From: Arthrobacter sp. H16F315
GTDB lineage: Bacteria > Actinomycetota > Actinomycetes > Actinomycetales > Micrococcaceae
Assembly (NCBI RefSeq): GCF_024124825.1
Contig: NZ_JAMXSS010000002.1
Span: 1,612,001 to 1,676,000, forward strand
Length of the DNA: 64,000 nt
Reading direction: 5' to 3'
Position numbers and translations under genes: made by a program. This document shows, in pieces, positions 17,189-26,218 of this stretch (positions are counted from its first letter, which is position 1; every line of letters begins with the position of its first letter). A model generated the notes under the pieces. It made no database searches and was not told the origin of the DNA. It saw only the letters and a list, made by a program, of their open reading frames with translations.

Positions 17189-17194
17189 AGCCTA
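17189..17194 (-). promoter_or_regulatory. -10 box of the WXG100 operon
   Basis: TAGGCT on the minus strand lies 24 bases before the ATG at 17164, leaving a short leader that includes the ribosome site. Confidence 0.5.
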
Positions 17195-17324
17195 ACCGGC
17201 TGCGACCGGGACCTGGTGTATTCCGGCGTGTGTATCCAACCGGCACCAATCTAACCGCAACACTCGTGCGCGGCGATGGGGTGTTCTCCCCATCAGGTCC
17301 CGGCCGGCGTCGGGGGCCCGGCCG

Positions 17325-17543
17325 CTAGTCGCCCTGTCGCTCCGTGAGCAGGGTCTGCTTGCGTCTGCGCAGGACAAAAAATGCCCCGAAGGCAAAGGCC
17401 TGGGTGACCACCACGAGCACGATAGCACCGGCAATCTTGTCCCCGCCCAGGATCATGGTCAGCCCCACGACAGCGGACAGCAGCGCGAGCAGCGGGAGAA
17501 GCATGTAGCCGAGGACAAAAAGGAGTTCGGGTTTCGTCAGCAT
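17325..17543 (-). CDS. Small two-helix membrane protein downstream of folA
   Basis: The 72-residue protein has two predicted membrane segments (about 7-31 and 37-57) and a basic C-terminal tail RRRKQTLL. A GGAGG site in the end of folA precedes the ATG by about 9 bases, and it starts 3 bases after the folA stop, so it is the last gene of the thyA-folA operon. Function unknown. Confidence 0.72.
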   Translation of the reverse strand: MLTKPELLFVLGYMLLPLLALLSAVVGLTMILGGDKIAGAIVLVVVTQAFAFGAFFVLRRRKQTLLTERQGD

Positions 17544-17546
17544 CGC

Positions 17547-18134
17547 TTAGGCCTCCGTCCGGCGCCACACGTTGATGCGGTAGCGGGCGCCGTTGGTGGC
17601 GGTCTCCCAGCCGTCGGCCGGCAGGCTTCCGTCCAAGGTCCAGTCGTACCCGAGCTCGGGGGCGAAGGTGTCGCCCTCCGTGCTGGCGTCGATCGTGGTG
17701 ATAACGGCGACATCGGCGAGGTCCATGGACTGCGCGTAGATGTTGCCGCCGCCGACGATCCAGACCATGTTGTTGCCCGGCGCGAACTGGGACTCAAGGA
17801 GTGCATCGTCCAGTGAGGCGACGGCGATGGCGCCCGCCGCGGACGGAGTTTCGCCCCAGCCGCGCTGGCGGGTGATAACAATATTGGTCCGCCCGGGCAG
17901 CGGGCGGTACTTGTCCGGAAAGGATTCCCATGTCTTCCGGCCCATGATGACGGGGTGACCTGTCGTGAGCCGGGTGAAGTGTGCCATGTCCTCGGGCAGG
18001 CGCCACGGCATGCCGCCGTCCTGGCCGATGACACCGGTACTGGTTTGGGCCCACACCACGCCGAGCCCGGTGAGGGCTGCCAGCCTGGCGGAAAAATCCG
18101 CGGGCTGCGCGGTCTGTATATTGTCGTCGCTCAT
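17547..18134 (-). CDS. folA: Dihydrofolate reductase
   Basis: The 195-residue enzyme reduces dihydrofolate to tetrahydrofolate with NADPH, regenerating the cofactor used up by thymidylate synthase. [20 protein letters not shown] is the N-terminal substrate loop, LPEDMAHF holds the catalytic acidic residue, [14 protein letters not shown] binds NADPH and [10 protein letters not shown] is the conserved C-terminal loop. The first about 20 residues are an extension relative to most homologs. Its ATG overlaps the thyA stop as ATGA. Confidence 0.96.
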   Translation of the reverse strand: MSDDNIQTAQPADFSARLAALTGLGVVWAQTSTGVIGQDGGMPWRLPEDMAHFTRLTTGHPVIMGRKTWESFPDKYRPLPGRTNIVITRQRGWGETPSAAGAIAVASLDDALLESQFAPGNNMVWIVGGGNIYAQSMDLADVAVITTIDASTEGDTFAPELGYDWTLDGSLPADGWETATNGARYRINVWRRTEA

Positions 18135-18934
18135 ACGGCTATTGGGGCCTTAATCGTCGGGTGGTGCCGGTATCCGACCACTTCGAAATCATCGAGGGTG
18201 TAGTCGAAGATGGACTCCGGCTTACGGGTGAACGCCAGCTGCGGGTAGTCATAGGGCGTGCGGGTGAGCTGCTTGAGAACCTGGTCCATGTGGTTGTCGT
18301 AGACGTGGACGTCGCCGCCGGTCCAGACAAATTCGCCCGGTTCCAGGCCGGTCTGCTGGGCGATCATGCAGGTGAGCAGGGCATACGAGGCGATGTTAAA
18401 CGGCACACCCAGGAAGGTGTCCGCGGAACGCTGGTAGAGCTGGCAGGAGAGTTTGCCGTCGGCCACGTAGAACTGGAAGAACGCGTGGCACGGCGGGAGA
18501 GCCATGTCTTTGAGCTCGGCGACGTTCCAGGCGGAGACGATGTGCCGGCGCGAGTCCGGGTCGGTTTTGAGGTTCGCGATTAGTTCGGCGATCTGGTCGA
18601 TGTGGCCGCCGTCGGGAGTCGGCCAGGAGCGCCACTGGACGCCGTAGACCGGCCCGAGTTCGCCGTCGGCGTCGGCCCATTCGTTCCAGATGGTGACACC
18701 CTGGTCCTGCATCCACTTCACATTCGTGTCCCCGCGGAGGAACCACAGCAGCTCGACCGCGACGGACTTGAAGTGCACGCGTTTGGTGGTGACCAGGGGG
18801 AAGCTTTTGCTCAGGTCGAAGCGCATCTGGCGGCCGAACACACTCAAGGTGCCGGTGCCGGTCCGGTCAGATTTGTGCGTGCCGTGCTCGATGACATCGC
18901 GCAGCAAGTCTTCATAGGGTGTTGGGATGCTCAC
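18131..18934 (-). CDS. thyA: Thymidylate synthase
   Basis: The 267-residue enzyme methylates dUMP to dTMP using methylene-tetrahydrofolate. The catalytic cysteine is in [13 protein letters not shown], and [17 protein letters not shown] and [19 protein letters not shown] are family landmarks. Length matches the E. coli-type enzyme. It is the first gene of the thyA-folA-small membrane protein operon, preceded by TAGACT and 6 bases, so probably translated from a leaderless mRNA starting at GTG. Confidence 0.97.
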   Translation of the reverse strand: MSIPTPYEDLLRDVIEHGTHKSDRTGTGTLSVFGRQMRFDLSKSFPLVTTKRVHFKSVAVELLWFLRGDTNVKWMQDQGVTIWNEWADADGELGPVYGVQWRSWPTPDGGHIDQIAELIANLKTDPDSRRHIVSAWNVAELKDMALPPCHAFFQFYVADGKLSCQLYQRSADTFLGVPFNIASYALLTCMIAQQTGLEPGEFVWTGGDVHVYDNHMDQVLKQLTRTPYDYPQLAFTRKPESIFDYTLDDFEVVGYRHHPTIKAPIAV

Positions 18935-18940
18935 GTTCCC

Positions 18941-18946
18941 AGTCTA
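18941..18946 (-). promoter_or_regulatory. -10 box positioned for leaderless transcript (thyA)
   Basis: TAGACT on the minus strand, 6 bases, then the GTG at 18934. Confidence 0.6.
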
Positions 18947-19008
18947 CTGAGAAGTCGCCGCAGGTCCTTATCCGTCGTGCCGGCATTACCGGCGGCAGGT
19001 CACACGGC

Positions 19009-19986
19009 TTAGTCGTCGAAGGGCCTGAACCGCTCGACGGCGACCACTTTGTCCCCGCTGTGGTGCGCCACATGGCACACCACAATCTCGCCGGGGGCCA
19101 GGAACGGTTCCTCGTCCGGGAGCTGGGCGCGCAACCGGGAACCCATGTGCTTTCCGAGCTGGGCGAACACAGTAGGCAGCGCCGGGCGGTGGGTACACAG
19201 CGCCACGGCCCGCTGTTTGTCAAAGAGGCCTTCGACGGCGGCGGCAGTTTTGTGCGGGTGGCGGCCGTGACGGTGTTCCGTGAGGGCTTCATTAAGCTTT
19301 ACTTTCGCATCCGAAGCCTTGGCGTAAGGGGCGATGGTGGCCACACACCTCAACCACGGGCTGGAAACTATCCGCAGTGGTTTCCATGCCTGCAGGAGCC
19401 GGCCCACCGCCTGCGCCTGCCGCATCCCGGTGGCGGCCAGCGGCCTGTCCCCTTCGGCTTTGGACCATGAGGAGCGCGGTTTGGCCTTGGCATGGCGCAC
19501 GACCAGCAGCGGCCAGGTCTTCAGCTCACCCCGGGAATGGGCGCCCGCCAGATGCTCAAGCGGGGCGATGTCGCTCGGGTTGCTCAGCAGCGTGGCTGCC
19601 TTCTCCGGCGAGCACCACATCACGCTGTCCACTTCCTTGCCGTCCGGCCGGAGCGCGGCGCCGTCGACGTCGACGGCCCAATAATGGACCACCTTCAGTC
19701 CGGCGGGGACGTGATAGTGGATGGCGGGCAGGGGGATGCCCAGCGGCGCCGTCAGCCCGATTTCCTCCTCGACCTCCCGGGCTGCACATTCGGGTACGGT
19801 CTCGCCCGGGTCGATCTTGCCTTTGGGCCAGGACCAGTCGTCATAGCGCGGGCGGTGGATCAGCAGGACCTGAAGCTGGCCTTTGTCACCCGGGGTGACG
19901 CGCCAGGGCAGGGCGCCCGCCGCCACCACGGCAATTGCGTCGCCGGGATGGTCGCTCTGGTCGGCAACCGGTGTATCGCTACTCAA
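19009..19986 (-). CDS. MutT1-like Nudix hydrolase fused to histidine phosphatase
   Basis: The N-terminal half (about residues 15-150) is a Nudix domain; the Nudix box begins GKIDPGETVPECAA and ends with REVEEEIGL. The C-terminal half is a histidine phosphatase with LLVVRHAKAK as the RHG-type active site and a second His in LCTHRPALP. This is the architecture of mycobacterial MutT1, which hydrolyses 8-oxo-(d)GTP and diadenosine polyphosphates. The TTG start at 19986 follows AGGGG overlapping the ppk stop, 11 bases away. Adjacency to ppk is also seen in mycobacteria and supports the name. Role: sanitising oxidised nucleotides. Confidence 0.9.
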   Translation of the reverse strand: MSSDTPVADQSDHPGDAIAVVAAGALPWRVTPGDKGQLQVLLIHRPRYDDWSWPKGKIDPGETVPECAAREVEEEIGLTAPLGIPLPAIHYHVPAGLKVVHYWAVDVDGAALRPDGKEVDSVMWCSPEKAATLLSNPSDIAPLEHLAGAHSRGELKTWPLLVVRHAKAKPRSSWSKAEGDRPLAATGMRQAQAVGRLLQAWKPLRIVSSPWLRCVATIAPYAKASDAKVKLNEALTEHRHGRHPHKTAAAVEGLFDKQRAVALCTHRPALPTVFAQLGKHMGSRLRAQLPDEEPFLAPGEIVVCHVAHHSGDKVVAVERFRPFDD

Positions 19987-19997
19987 TGCCAGAGCCC

Positions 19998-22205
19998 CTA
20001 CCGCAGCCCGGAGGTGCGCTGCCGCGAGCGGGAATTGAGCAGCCAGGACTGAATGTCGCCGAGGTCCTGACCGTCTTCGGCGAGATGGTGGCGGGTCCAC
20101 TCCGCCTGGTTGTTGAGGTGCCAGCTGGCGGTGCCAGGATCCATGTAGCGGCGCAGCAGATCCATCACGTACGTTGTGTCGTCCCCGCTGGTTAGCTGAA
20201 CCAGGGCCTCGACGCGGCGGTCAAGGTTCCGGTGCATCATGTCCGCTGAACCGATGTAGACCACCGGATCCCCGCCGTTTGCGAAGGCGAAAACGCGGGA
20301 GTGCTCCAGGAAGCGGCCCAGCACGGACCGGACAGTGATGTTCTCGCTCAGCCCGGGCACCCCCGGCCGCAGCGAGCAGATGCCGCGGACGATGATGTCC
20401 ACCGGGACCCCGGCCTGGGACGCCCGGTAGAGGGAATCAATGATTGCTTCGTCCACGATCGAGTTGACCTTGATCTGGACCCGGGCGGCGAGGCCCGCGC
20501 GGGCGTTGCGGATCTCTGTTTCGATCCGGTCGATGAGTCCTGAACGGACCGAGCGCGGTGCCACCAGAAGCCGCTTGAACGTCGATTTCGGAGCGTAGCC
20601 GGAGAGCTGGTTGAAGAGCTTGGAGAGGTCCTCGCCTACCTGCTCATTGGCGGTGAGGAGACCGAGGTCCTCGTAGTAGCGGGCCGTGCGGGGATGGTAA
20701 TTGCCGGTGCCGATGTGGCAATACCGGCGGAGTCCGTCCACTTCCTGGCGCACCACGAGGGACAGCTTGCAGTGCGTCTTGAGCCCCACGATGCCGTAGA
20801 CCACGTGGACACCGGCCTGCTCGAGCTTCCGGGCCCAGGAGATGTTGGCCTGCTCGTCGAAGCGGGCCTTGATCTCGACCAGGGCCAGCACCTGCTTGCC
20901 TGCCTCGGCGGCGTCGATCAGGGCGTCAACGATCGGGGAGTCGCCCGAGGTGCGGTAGAGGGTCTGTTTGATGGCCTGGACCTTGGGGTCCGACGCCGCC
21001 TGTTCCAGGAACGCCTGCACCGAGGTGGAGAACGAGTCGTAGGGGTGGTGCAGCAGGATGTCGCGGCGCCGCATGGCCGCAAAGACATTCGCCGCCTTGG
21101 ACGTTTCCGATTCGTTGAGGTACCGGGAGGTGTGCGGGACATGCTTGGGGTAGTGCAGGTCAGCCCGATCTATTCCGGCGATGACCGAGAGGCCCCGGAG
21201 ATCCAAGGGGGCCGGAACCGAATAGACCTCGGATTCCTCGACGCCCAGTTCGCGGATCAGCAACGCACGGATGTTCGGGTTGATGTCGGTGGTGACTTCG
21301 AGCCGGACCGGCGGGCCGAAGCGGCGGCGCAGCAGTTCTTTCTCGAGGGCCTGCAGCAGGTTTTCGGCGTCGTCCTCTTCGACCTCGACGTCTTCGTTTC
21401 GGGTGACGCGGAAGGTGTGGTGTTCGAGCACCTCCATGCCGGCAAAGAGCTGGTCCAGATGGACGGCGATGACTTCCTCGAGAGCGATGAAGCGTGCCAC
21501 CCGGCCCGGCACCGAGCCGGCGCGCGGTCCGTCAATCGAGATCAGCCGGGGGAGCTGGTCCGGGACCTTGAGGCGGGCGAAGAGCTCCTTGTCGCTGACC
21601 GGGTTGCGGACCACGACGGCGAGGTTCAGGGAAAGTCCGGAAATGTAGGGGAAGGGGTGGGCGGGGTCCACGGCCAGCGGGGTCAGGATCGGGAAGACCT
21701 TCTCCGCGAACATGGCGCTGAGCTGGTCCTTGGCCTGGGAGTCGAGCTCATCCCAGTGCATCAGGTGGATGTGCTCGTAGGCCAGGGCCGGGCGGATCTG
21801 CTCGGCATAGACGTTGGCGTGGCGCTGCTGCAGCCTGTGGGCCTCGTCGCCGATCTGCTCGAGGACCTGCATCGGGCTGAGGCCGGCGGGAGACGGGACA
21901 GCGAGCCCGGTGGCGATCCGGCGCTTCAGCCCGGCGACGCGGACCATAAAGAACTCGTCCAGGTTGGACGCGAAGATGGAGAGGAAGCTGACGCGTTCCA
22001 GCAGGTGGAGGTTGGGGTCTTCGGCGAGTTCCAGGACACGGGCGTTGAAAGAAAGCCAGCTCAGCTCGCGGTCCAGGAAGCGGTCGGGGCTGAAATCACC
22101 CTCCGGCTCCAGATTGGGCGCAAATTCGGGAATGTCGATCCGGTCTTGGGTGGCACGTGAGGCAGGCACTTCGGAGGAACCGAACCGGGCACGCGCCGGC
22201 CGCAC
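19998..22205 (-). CDS. ppk: Polyphosphate kinase 1
   Basis: The enzyme reversibly polymerises ATP gamma-phosphates to polyphosphate. [19 protein letters not shown] is the conserved N-terminus, and [20 protein letters not shown] holds the phospho-histidine region, followed by the second phospholipase-D-like half. In this frame the first start is GTG 22205 (735 residues, GGAGA 5 bases upstream). A better ribosome site and an ATG lie at 22261 in another frame; one extra base in the T5 run at 22206-22210 would add about 19 residues and join them. So the true N-terminus is either short or hidden by an indel. The gene precedes mutT1. Confidence 0.92.
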   Translation of the reverse strand: MRPARARFGSSEVPASRATQDRIDIPEFAPNLEPEGDFSPDRFLDRELSWLSFNARVLELAEDPNLHLLERVSFLSIFASNLDEFFMVRVAGLKRRIATGLAVPSPAGLSPMQVLEQIGDEAHRLQQRHANVYAEQIRPALAYEHIHLMHWDELDSQAKDQLSAMFAEKVFPILTPLAVDPAHPFPYISGLSLNLAVVVRNPVSDKELFARLKVPDQLPRLISIDGPRAGSVPGRVARFIALEEVIAVHLDQLFAGMEVLEHHTFRVTRNEDVEVEEDDAENLLQALEKELLRRRFGPPVRLEVTTDINPNIRALLIRELGVEESEVYSVPAPLDLRGLSVIAGIDRADLHYPKHVPHTSRYLNESETSKAANVFAAMRRRDILLHHPYDSFSTSVQAFLEQAASDPKVQAIKQTLYRTSGDSPIVDALIDAAEAGKQVLALVEIKARFDEQANISWARKLEQAGVHVVYGIVGLKTHCKLSLVVRQEVDGLRRYCHIGTGNYHPRTARYYEDLGLLTANEQVGEDLSKLFNQLSGYAPKSTFKRLLVAPRSVRSGLIDRIETEIRNARAGLAARVQIKVNSIVDEAIIDSLYRASQAGVPVDIIVRGICSLRPGVPGLSENITVRSVLGRFLEHSRVFAFANGGDPVVYIGSADMMHRNLDRRVEALVQLTSGDDTTYVMDLLRRYMDPGTASWHLNNQAEWTRHHLAEDGQDLGDIQSWLLNSRSRQRTSGLR

Positions 22206-22375
22206 TTTTTCTCCGACGTGGCGCCCTCGGACGTGGCCGTCCGGGCAGATTCCCGTTGCATGGTCTCTCCTATTGCTGGCGCGATTTGCTTCAACCTTAC
22301 AAGCATTCACCGCGCGGTCAGCTTTCGAGGAGCCCAGATTTCCACGGGGTGAACGCGTGATGTCCGCCGATTGGA

Positions 22376-23359
22376 TTACCGCCCTTGCAGCGGCGCGTAC
22401 ATCACGTCGACGTCCCAGCGGGTGAAGCCCAGGCGCCGGTACAACGAGACGGCAGGAACGTTGTCCGCGTCGACGTAGAGCATCACTGCGTGCAGGCCCT
22501 GACGCTGCAGATATCCGATGCCGGCGACTGTCAGAGCCTTGCCCAGCCCGGTGCCCTGCGCTTCGGGTGCCACGCCCACCACGTAGACCTCGCCGATAGC
22601 GGGGTGGTCGCCGTGCCGGGGGTGCACCTTGGTCCAGTGGAAGCCGAGGATCCGGTCCGAGGAATCGACGGCCAGCAGGAAACCGGTCGGATCGAACCAC
22701 TGTTCGGCCATCCTCGCGTCGAGATCTGCCCGCGTCATGTTTCCCTGCTCCGGATGGTGCGCGAAAGCGGCCCGGTTCGCGGCGAGCCAGCGGTCCTCAT
22801 CCCGCGCCGGGACGAAGGCACGAAGGGTGACACCGTCCGGCAGGGGAATCTCGGGCAGCTCCGCGGCCGTGCTGGTGAGGCGCATCTTCCACAGTTCCCG
22901 GACCGGTCCGTAACCGTAGCGTGCGGCGAGGTCGGCAGCGGCTTCGTGGTTGCCGTGGGACCAGGCCTTCAGGCCAGCAAAGCCGCGGGTGCTCCGGAGC
23001 TCGCCGACCAGCCGGTCCGCCACGCCTTGGTTGCGGTAGCTGGGGTGGACGGCGATTTCCAGGACACCGATGCCGTCCGGTTCCTCGATGACGACGGCGA
23101 CCCCGGCGAGATCCCGTGCCGTCGCCGGGTCGGACCCCTCATCGGGGCTGTACAGGGCGAGTGTCAGGGCCGTTGTGGTGCCGACGCTCCCACCGGTATC
23201 CGCGGCGCGCAGCGTCACGAGGGTCTGTTCGGACAGCGGGGGATTGCCGTCGGATTCCTCCGCGGCGGCCGCGAGGGCCGTGACGTCCTTCAGCAGCTGC
23301 GGATCCGCAGCTCCTTTGGCGGCGAGGACGGGCCAGTTTTCAGGATGCGCAGGACTCAT
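22376..23359 (-). CDS. mshD: Mycothiol synthase
   Basis: The 327-residue protein has two GNAT domains in tandem; it acetylates Cys-GlcN-Ins, the last step of mycothiol synthesis, the main low-molecular-weight thiol of actinobacteria. The N-terminal domain contains [17 protein letters not shown] and the active C-terminal domain [19 protein letters not shown] followed by [20 protein letters not shown], the MshD signature. Neighbouring glnR is also found next to mshD in other actinobacteria. TAGCCT lies 6 bases before the ATG. Confidence 0.95.
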   Translation of the reverse strand: MSPAHPENWPVLAAKGAADPQLLKDVTALAAAAEESDGNPPLSEQTLVTLRAADTGGSVGTTTALTLALYSPDEGSDPATARDLAGVAVVIEEPDGIGVLEIAVHPSYRNQGVADRLVGELRSTRGFAGLKAWSHGNHEAAADLAARYGYGPVRELWKMRLTSTAAELPEIPLPDGVTLRAFVPARDEDRWLAANRAAFAHHPEQGNMTRADLDARMAEQWFDPTGFLLAVDSSDRILGFHWTKVHPRHGDHPAIGEVYVVGVAPEAQGTGLGKALTVAGIGYLQRQGLHAVMLYVDADNVPAVSLYRRLGFTRWDVDVMYAPLQGR

Positions 23360-23365
23360 GGTGCA

Positions 23366-23371
23366 AGGCTA
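23366..23371 (-). promoter_or_regulatory. -10 box positioned for leaderless transcript (mshD)
   Basis: TAGCCT on the minus strand, 6 bases, then the ATG at 23359. Confidence 0.55.
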
Positions 23372-23397
23372 TACGGTGGCGCCGGGCAGGGCGGATT

Positions 23398-23426
23398 TTG
23401 TCGATTCGGGAACTTCTACGTATAGT
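23398..23426 (+). promoter_or_regulatory. Strong intergenic promoter upstream of candidate small RNA
   Basis: TTGTCG and TATAGT are separated by 17 bases and point away from mshD into a region without an obvious protein gene. Predicted start near 23433. Confidence 0.6.
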
Positions 23427-23432
23427 CGTTAA

Positions 23433-23582
23433 GTCATCCGGTGCCTGGTCGGGAAGTATTCCCGGTTCGGTCAGCGCAGATGCGAGGGGGATCCACCACT
23501 GGGGTGGCCTCGATACGTTCGACCCGTATGTCCTCCACTGGTTAGCAGAAAGCCCCGGACTGATGTCCGGGGCTTTCTGCGT
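23433..23582 (+). ncRNA. Candidate structured small RNA between mshD and glnR
   Basis: A region of about 150 bases begins just after a good promoter and ends at a perfect 14-bp terminator hairpin. Inside are three more hairpins: CGGGAA-GTA-TTCCCG (23450-23464), a stem CGAGG/CCTCG enclosing CCACC/GGTGG (23483-23512), and ATACG/CGTAT with a 7-base loop (23513-23529). A 21-codon ORF (23480-23545) is present but has no ribosome site. I do not recognise an Rfam family. It is divergent from mshD and converges on glnR, so a trans-acting RNA or an antisense influence on glnR mRNA are both possible. Confidence 0.5.
23547..23578. terminator. Intrinsic terminator hairpin, probably shared with glnR
   Basis: AGAAAGCCCCGGAC pairs perfectly with its reverse complement across a TGAT loop. 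It ends the candidate small RNA on the plus strand and lies 59 bases beyond the glnR stop on the minus strand, so it may act in both directions. Confidence 0.8.
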
Positions 23583-23636
23583 CTGCGCTGGTGCGTCCTC
23601 GGGCTGCCGCAGGCGCTGGCCGTCGGCGCTGCCGGG

Positions 23637-24335
23637 TCAGGCCCCGGTGAGTTCTTCCTCCGGGTGCCGGACCAGGGTCAGGCGGTAGCCGACGTTGCGG
23701 ACCGTGCTGATCAGGTTCTCGTGGTCGGCACCGAGCTTCGCCCGCAGCCGCCGGACGTGGACGTCCACGGTGCGGGTGCCGCCGTAGTAGTCGTAGCCCC
23801 AGACCTCGGTCAGCAGTTGCTGGCGGGTGAAGACCCGGCCGGGGTGCTGGGCCAGGTATTTGAGCAGTTCAAATTCCTTGAATGTCAGGTTCAGCGGAGC
23901 GCCGTTGACGCGGGCCGTGTAGCTGGCCTCATCGATCACGACGCCGGCGGCCCGGATTTCGGCGGGGGCATCGTCCTGGTCCGGGACGGCCCGGGCGATG
24001 CCAAGGCGGATGCGGGCTTCGACTTCTGCGGGCCCGGCCGACTCGAGAACGATGTCATCGACGGCCCAGGCAGAGGAGACGGCGGCCATGCCGCCCTCGG
24101 TCAGTATCAACATCAGCGGGGCGCTCAGGCCGGTGGCCTTGAGCAGTTGGGTCAGGGAGCGCGCGCCGACGAGGTCTTTGCGGGCGTCGAGCAGGACGAT
24201 GTCGCAAGGGTCCGTCTCCAGGAGGGCTGTCGGCTCGGCGGGGAGAATGTGGACCCGGTGGTTCAGTAATTCCAGCGCAGGCAGGACGTCCACCGATGAG
24301 CCGGTGCTGTTCGTCAGTAGCAGGATGTGCGACAT
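23637..24335 (-). CDS. glnR: GlnR-type orphan response regulator
   Basis: The 232-residue protein has an atypical receiver domain ([20 protein letters not shown], then [21 protein letters not shown]) and a C-terminal OmpR/PhoB winged helix with [18 protein letters not shown] and [15 protein letters not shown]. The receiver sequence closely follows actinobacterial GlnR, the regulator of nitrogen assimilation (glnA, amtB and others) that works without a partner kinase; no histidine kinase is adjacent here. GGAGGAAAC precedes the ATG. A TATACT box lies about 50 bases upstream. Adjacency to mshD matches other actinobacteria. Confidence 0.9.
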   Translation of the reverse strand: MSHILLLTNSTGSSVDVLPALELLNHRVHILPAEPTALLETDPCDIVLLDARKDLVGARSLTQLLKATGLSAPLMLILTEGGMAAVSSAWAVDDIVLESAGPAEVEARIRLGIARAVPDQDDAPAEIRAAGVVIDEASYTARVNGAPLNLTFKEFELLKYLAQHPGRVFTRQQLLTEVWGYDYYGGTRTVDVHVRRLRAKLGADHENLISTVRNVGYRLTLVRHPEEELTGA

Positions 24336-24386
24336 GTTTCCTCCAAGGGGTGTCCGCGCATCGTTGGGCGTCTGTAGCTGAGTTCG

Positions 24387-24392
24387 AGTATA
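24387..24392 (-). promoter_or_regulatory. -10 box of glnR
   Basis: TATACT on the minus strand, with a leader of about 45 bases that includes a GGAGG ribosome site. The rest of 24336-24603 holds no recognisable gene. Confidence 0.45.
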
Positions 24393-24603
24393 CCCAAACG
24401 CACCTTTCCGGACATGCTTTCGTCACCTTCGTCCGGTTCATTTGCGACACAAAACGGTCGTATAAGGCAGGATTGATCCGTCGGGCCCGCAGCCCGGCGA
24501 CGTTGATCAGCTCGATTGGGGGTCCGCAGGTGCGCGAAAGTACGACCACGACCGGGAAGACGATCGGAAGACGGATGACGGATATAAAGATGTCGGGTGA
24601 GCA

Positions 24604-25338
24604 GTGAAAACCTGGATCATCGGCATTATCGGCTTGGCCGGACTCGCCGCGATAGTCGGCGCATCGTACATCTCGCCGGCGGCGCTTCTGGCCGTGGCAG
24701 TGATCGCCGCCGCCGCCGTCGGAGTCGGCTGGCCGCATTTCCTGGGCATCCCGGCCAAAAAGACCCTTGCTGTCCTGATCGGGTTGCCCGGCGTCGGCGC
24801 CGCCGTTGCCGCGACGTACCTTCCCGGCCCGGGTTTCCTTGACTGGACGCCATCGTTTATGGCGGCCGGCGTGATGGCGGTCTTTGTGATGCAGCTGATC
24901 CGCGGGACCGGCCAGGCGCAGCGCCTGGAGTCCACGCTCGGTTCCAGCGCCGGTGTTTTGCTCTCCTGCCTGGGCGCAGGCTGGATCGCGTGCTCCCGAT
25001 TCAACGGCGTCCGTGAAATGCTTCTGGTCGCGGCAATCAGCGCTGCGATTGCCCTGCTGGCCGGCCTGATCCGCTGGCCGGACAGGGTTGTGGCGCCGCT
25101 GGGCATCGTCGGTGCAGGGCTGGCCGGGCCGCTCGCGGGCCTCGTCTTTTCCGACATCGCGGTGCTGCCGGCCGCGGTCGTTGGGGTGGTGGTGGGCGCC
25201 GTGCTGATGAGTTTCCGCCGCCTGGTGATCCTTCGCGGCGAATCCCTCAGCTTTGCGGCGGCCCTCGGAATGGGGCTGGGCCCGGTCTCCGCCGTCGGTT
25301 CGCTGGCTTACTTCATAGACAAACTACTCATCTACTAA
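24604..25338 (+). CDS. Polytopic membrane protein, unknown function
   Basis: The 244-residue protein has seven or eight predicted membrane segments starting at residue 2, with a short cytoplasmic stretch RGTGQAQRLES in the middle. No known domain is recognised. Start is GTG 24604; a TATAAA box lies about 16 bases upstream, giving a very short leader. It is followed 17 bases later by a 37-residue membrane protein with its own -10 box. Confidence 0.78.
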   Translation: MKTWIIGIIGLAGLAAIVGASYISPAALLAVAVIAAAAVGVGWPHFLGIPAKKTLAVLIGLPGVGAAVAATYLPGPGFLDWTPSFMAAGVMAVFVMQLIRGTGQAQRLESTLGSSAGVLLSCLGAGWIACSRFNGVREMLLVAAISAAIALLAGLIRWPDRVVAPLGIVGAGLAGPLAGLVFSDIAVLPAAVVGVVVGAVLMSFRRLVILRGESLSFAAALGMGLGPVSAVGSLAYFIDKLLIY

Positions 25339-25343
25339 CGCGC

Positions 25344-25349
25344 TAGGAT
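25344..25349 (+). promoter_or_regulatory. -10 box positioned for leaderless transcript (37-residue protein)
   Basis: TAGGAT, 6 bases, then the ATG at 25356. Confidence 0.5.
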
Positions 25350-25355
25350 GGCATC

Positions 25356-25469
25356 ATGTCCGTACTTGCATTTGAAATCTTCTTCCTTGTACTGCTCGGC
25401 GTTGCCAGCGTGGCCATGGCGTGGTTTGCCGGCTTTGTTGTGTACCGCCTCTTCAAGGGCCAGAAGTAG
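25356..25469 (+). CDS. 37-residue single-helix membrane protein
   Basis: ATG to TAG encodes MSVLAFEIFFLVLLGVASVA, continuing as a single hydrophobic helix, and ends VVYRLFKGQK, a basic tail that should stay in the cytoplasm. The leaderless-type -10 box fixes the start. Function unknown; small size and basic tail fit a regulatory microprotein or subunit of a membrane complex. Confidence 0.65.
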   Translation: MSVLAFEIFFLVLLGVASVAMAWFAGFVVYRLFKGQK

Positions 25470-25512
25470 ACACCAGAACCACTAGCCGTCTTCGTTTCCA
25501 GGGGTAGCTGCT

Positions 25513-26127
25513 GTGCCGATTGAAATACCGACCGATCTGACACCCGAAATCGTTCCGCTGTCCTGGCTCATAGGTGAGTGGGAGGGCGACGGCAGGCTGG
25601 GCGCCGGGGAAGAGGATTCCGAGCACTTCCGGCAACACGTGTCCTTCACCCACAACGGCCTGCCGTACCTGCAGTACCGGGCCGAGAGCTGGCTGACCGA
25701 CGACGCCGGCACCACCTTGCGTCCGCTCACTGTCGAAACGGGGTTTTGGGCCCTGGAACGCAAACAGCGCGAGGAGGATGGCGGCCCCGGGCTGATCCCG
25801 GCGGACATCGTTCCCGTGCTCAAGAGCGCCGACGAAGTCGAGGCCCTGCGCAACAACGACGGCGGCTTCGATATCTCAGTCTCGATCTCCCATCCCGGCG
25901 GGATTTCCGAGTTGTACTACGGCCAAATCAAGGGCCCGCAGATCCAGCTCAGCACCGACATGGTGATGCGCGGCAGCCACTCCAAGGAGTACACCGCCGC
26001 GACCCGGATCTTTGGCCTGGTGGAAGGCAACCTGCTGTGGCGCTGGGACGTGGCCTCGGGCAAGGGATCTGCGGGGGGAAGCGGCCTGGCGGCGCACGCA
26101 TCCGCCATCCTGCACAAAGTGAGCTGA
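25513..26127 (+). CDS. Nitrobindin-like (FABP/UPF0678) heme-binding protein
   Basis: The 204-residue protein is a ten-stranded beta-barrel of the THAP4-C/nitrobindin family. WLIGEWEGDG near residue 20 is the GxWxGxG signature, and the C-terminal AHASAILHKVS supplies the histidine expected to ligate heme. Mycobacterial relatives bind ferric heme and scavenge nitric oxide or isomerise peroxynitrite; that is inferred here. GTG start after AGGGG. It lies next to the mshD/glnR block, as nitrobindin does in Mycobacterium. Confidence 0.85.
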   Translation: MPIEIPTDLTPEIVPLSWLIGEWEGDGRLGAGEEDSEHFRQHVSFTHNGLPYLQYRAESWLTDDAGTTLRPLTVETGFWALERKQREEDGGPGLIPADIVPVLKSADEVEALRNNDGGFDISVSISHPGGISELYYGQIKGPQIQLSTDMVMRGSHSKEYTAATRIFGLVEGNLLWRWDVASGKGSAGGSGLAAHASAILHKVS

Positions 26128-26218
26128 TCGGCGGCGCACGGTGCGTGCCGGCGGAAAAGCCCGGCTTTGATCTCTCACTGATAGTCAGTTGTCCGGAACG
26201 ACCGCAGGGAGCATCACA

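Noticed and set aside
19987..20100. N-terminal extension of the MutT1-like protein
   Set aside because: It overlaps the ppk 3' end and is Arg/Pro-rich without similarity to Nudix proteins; TTG 19986 has a ribosome site at the right place.
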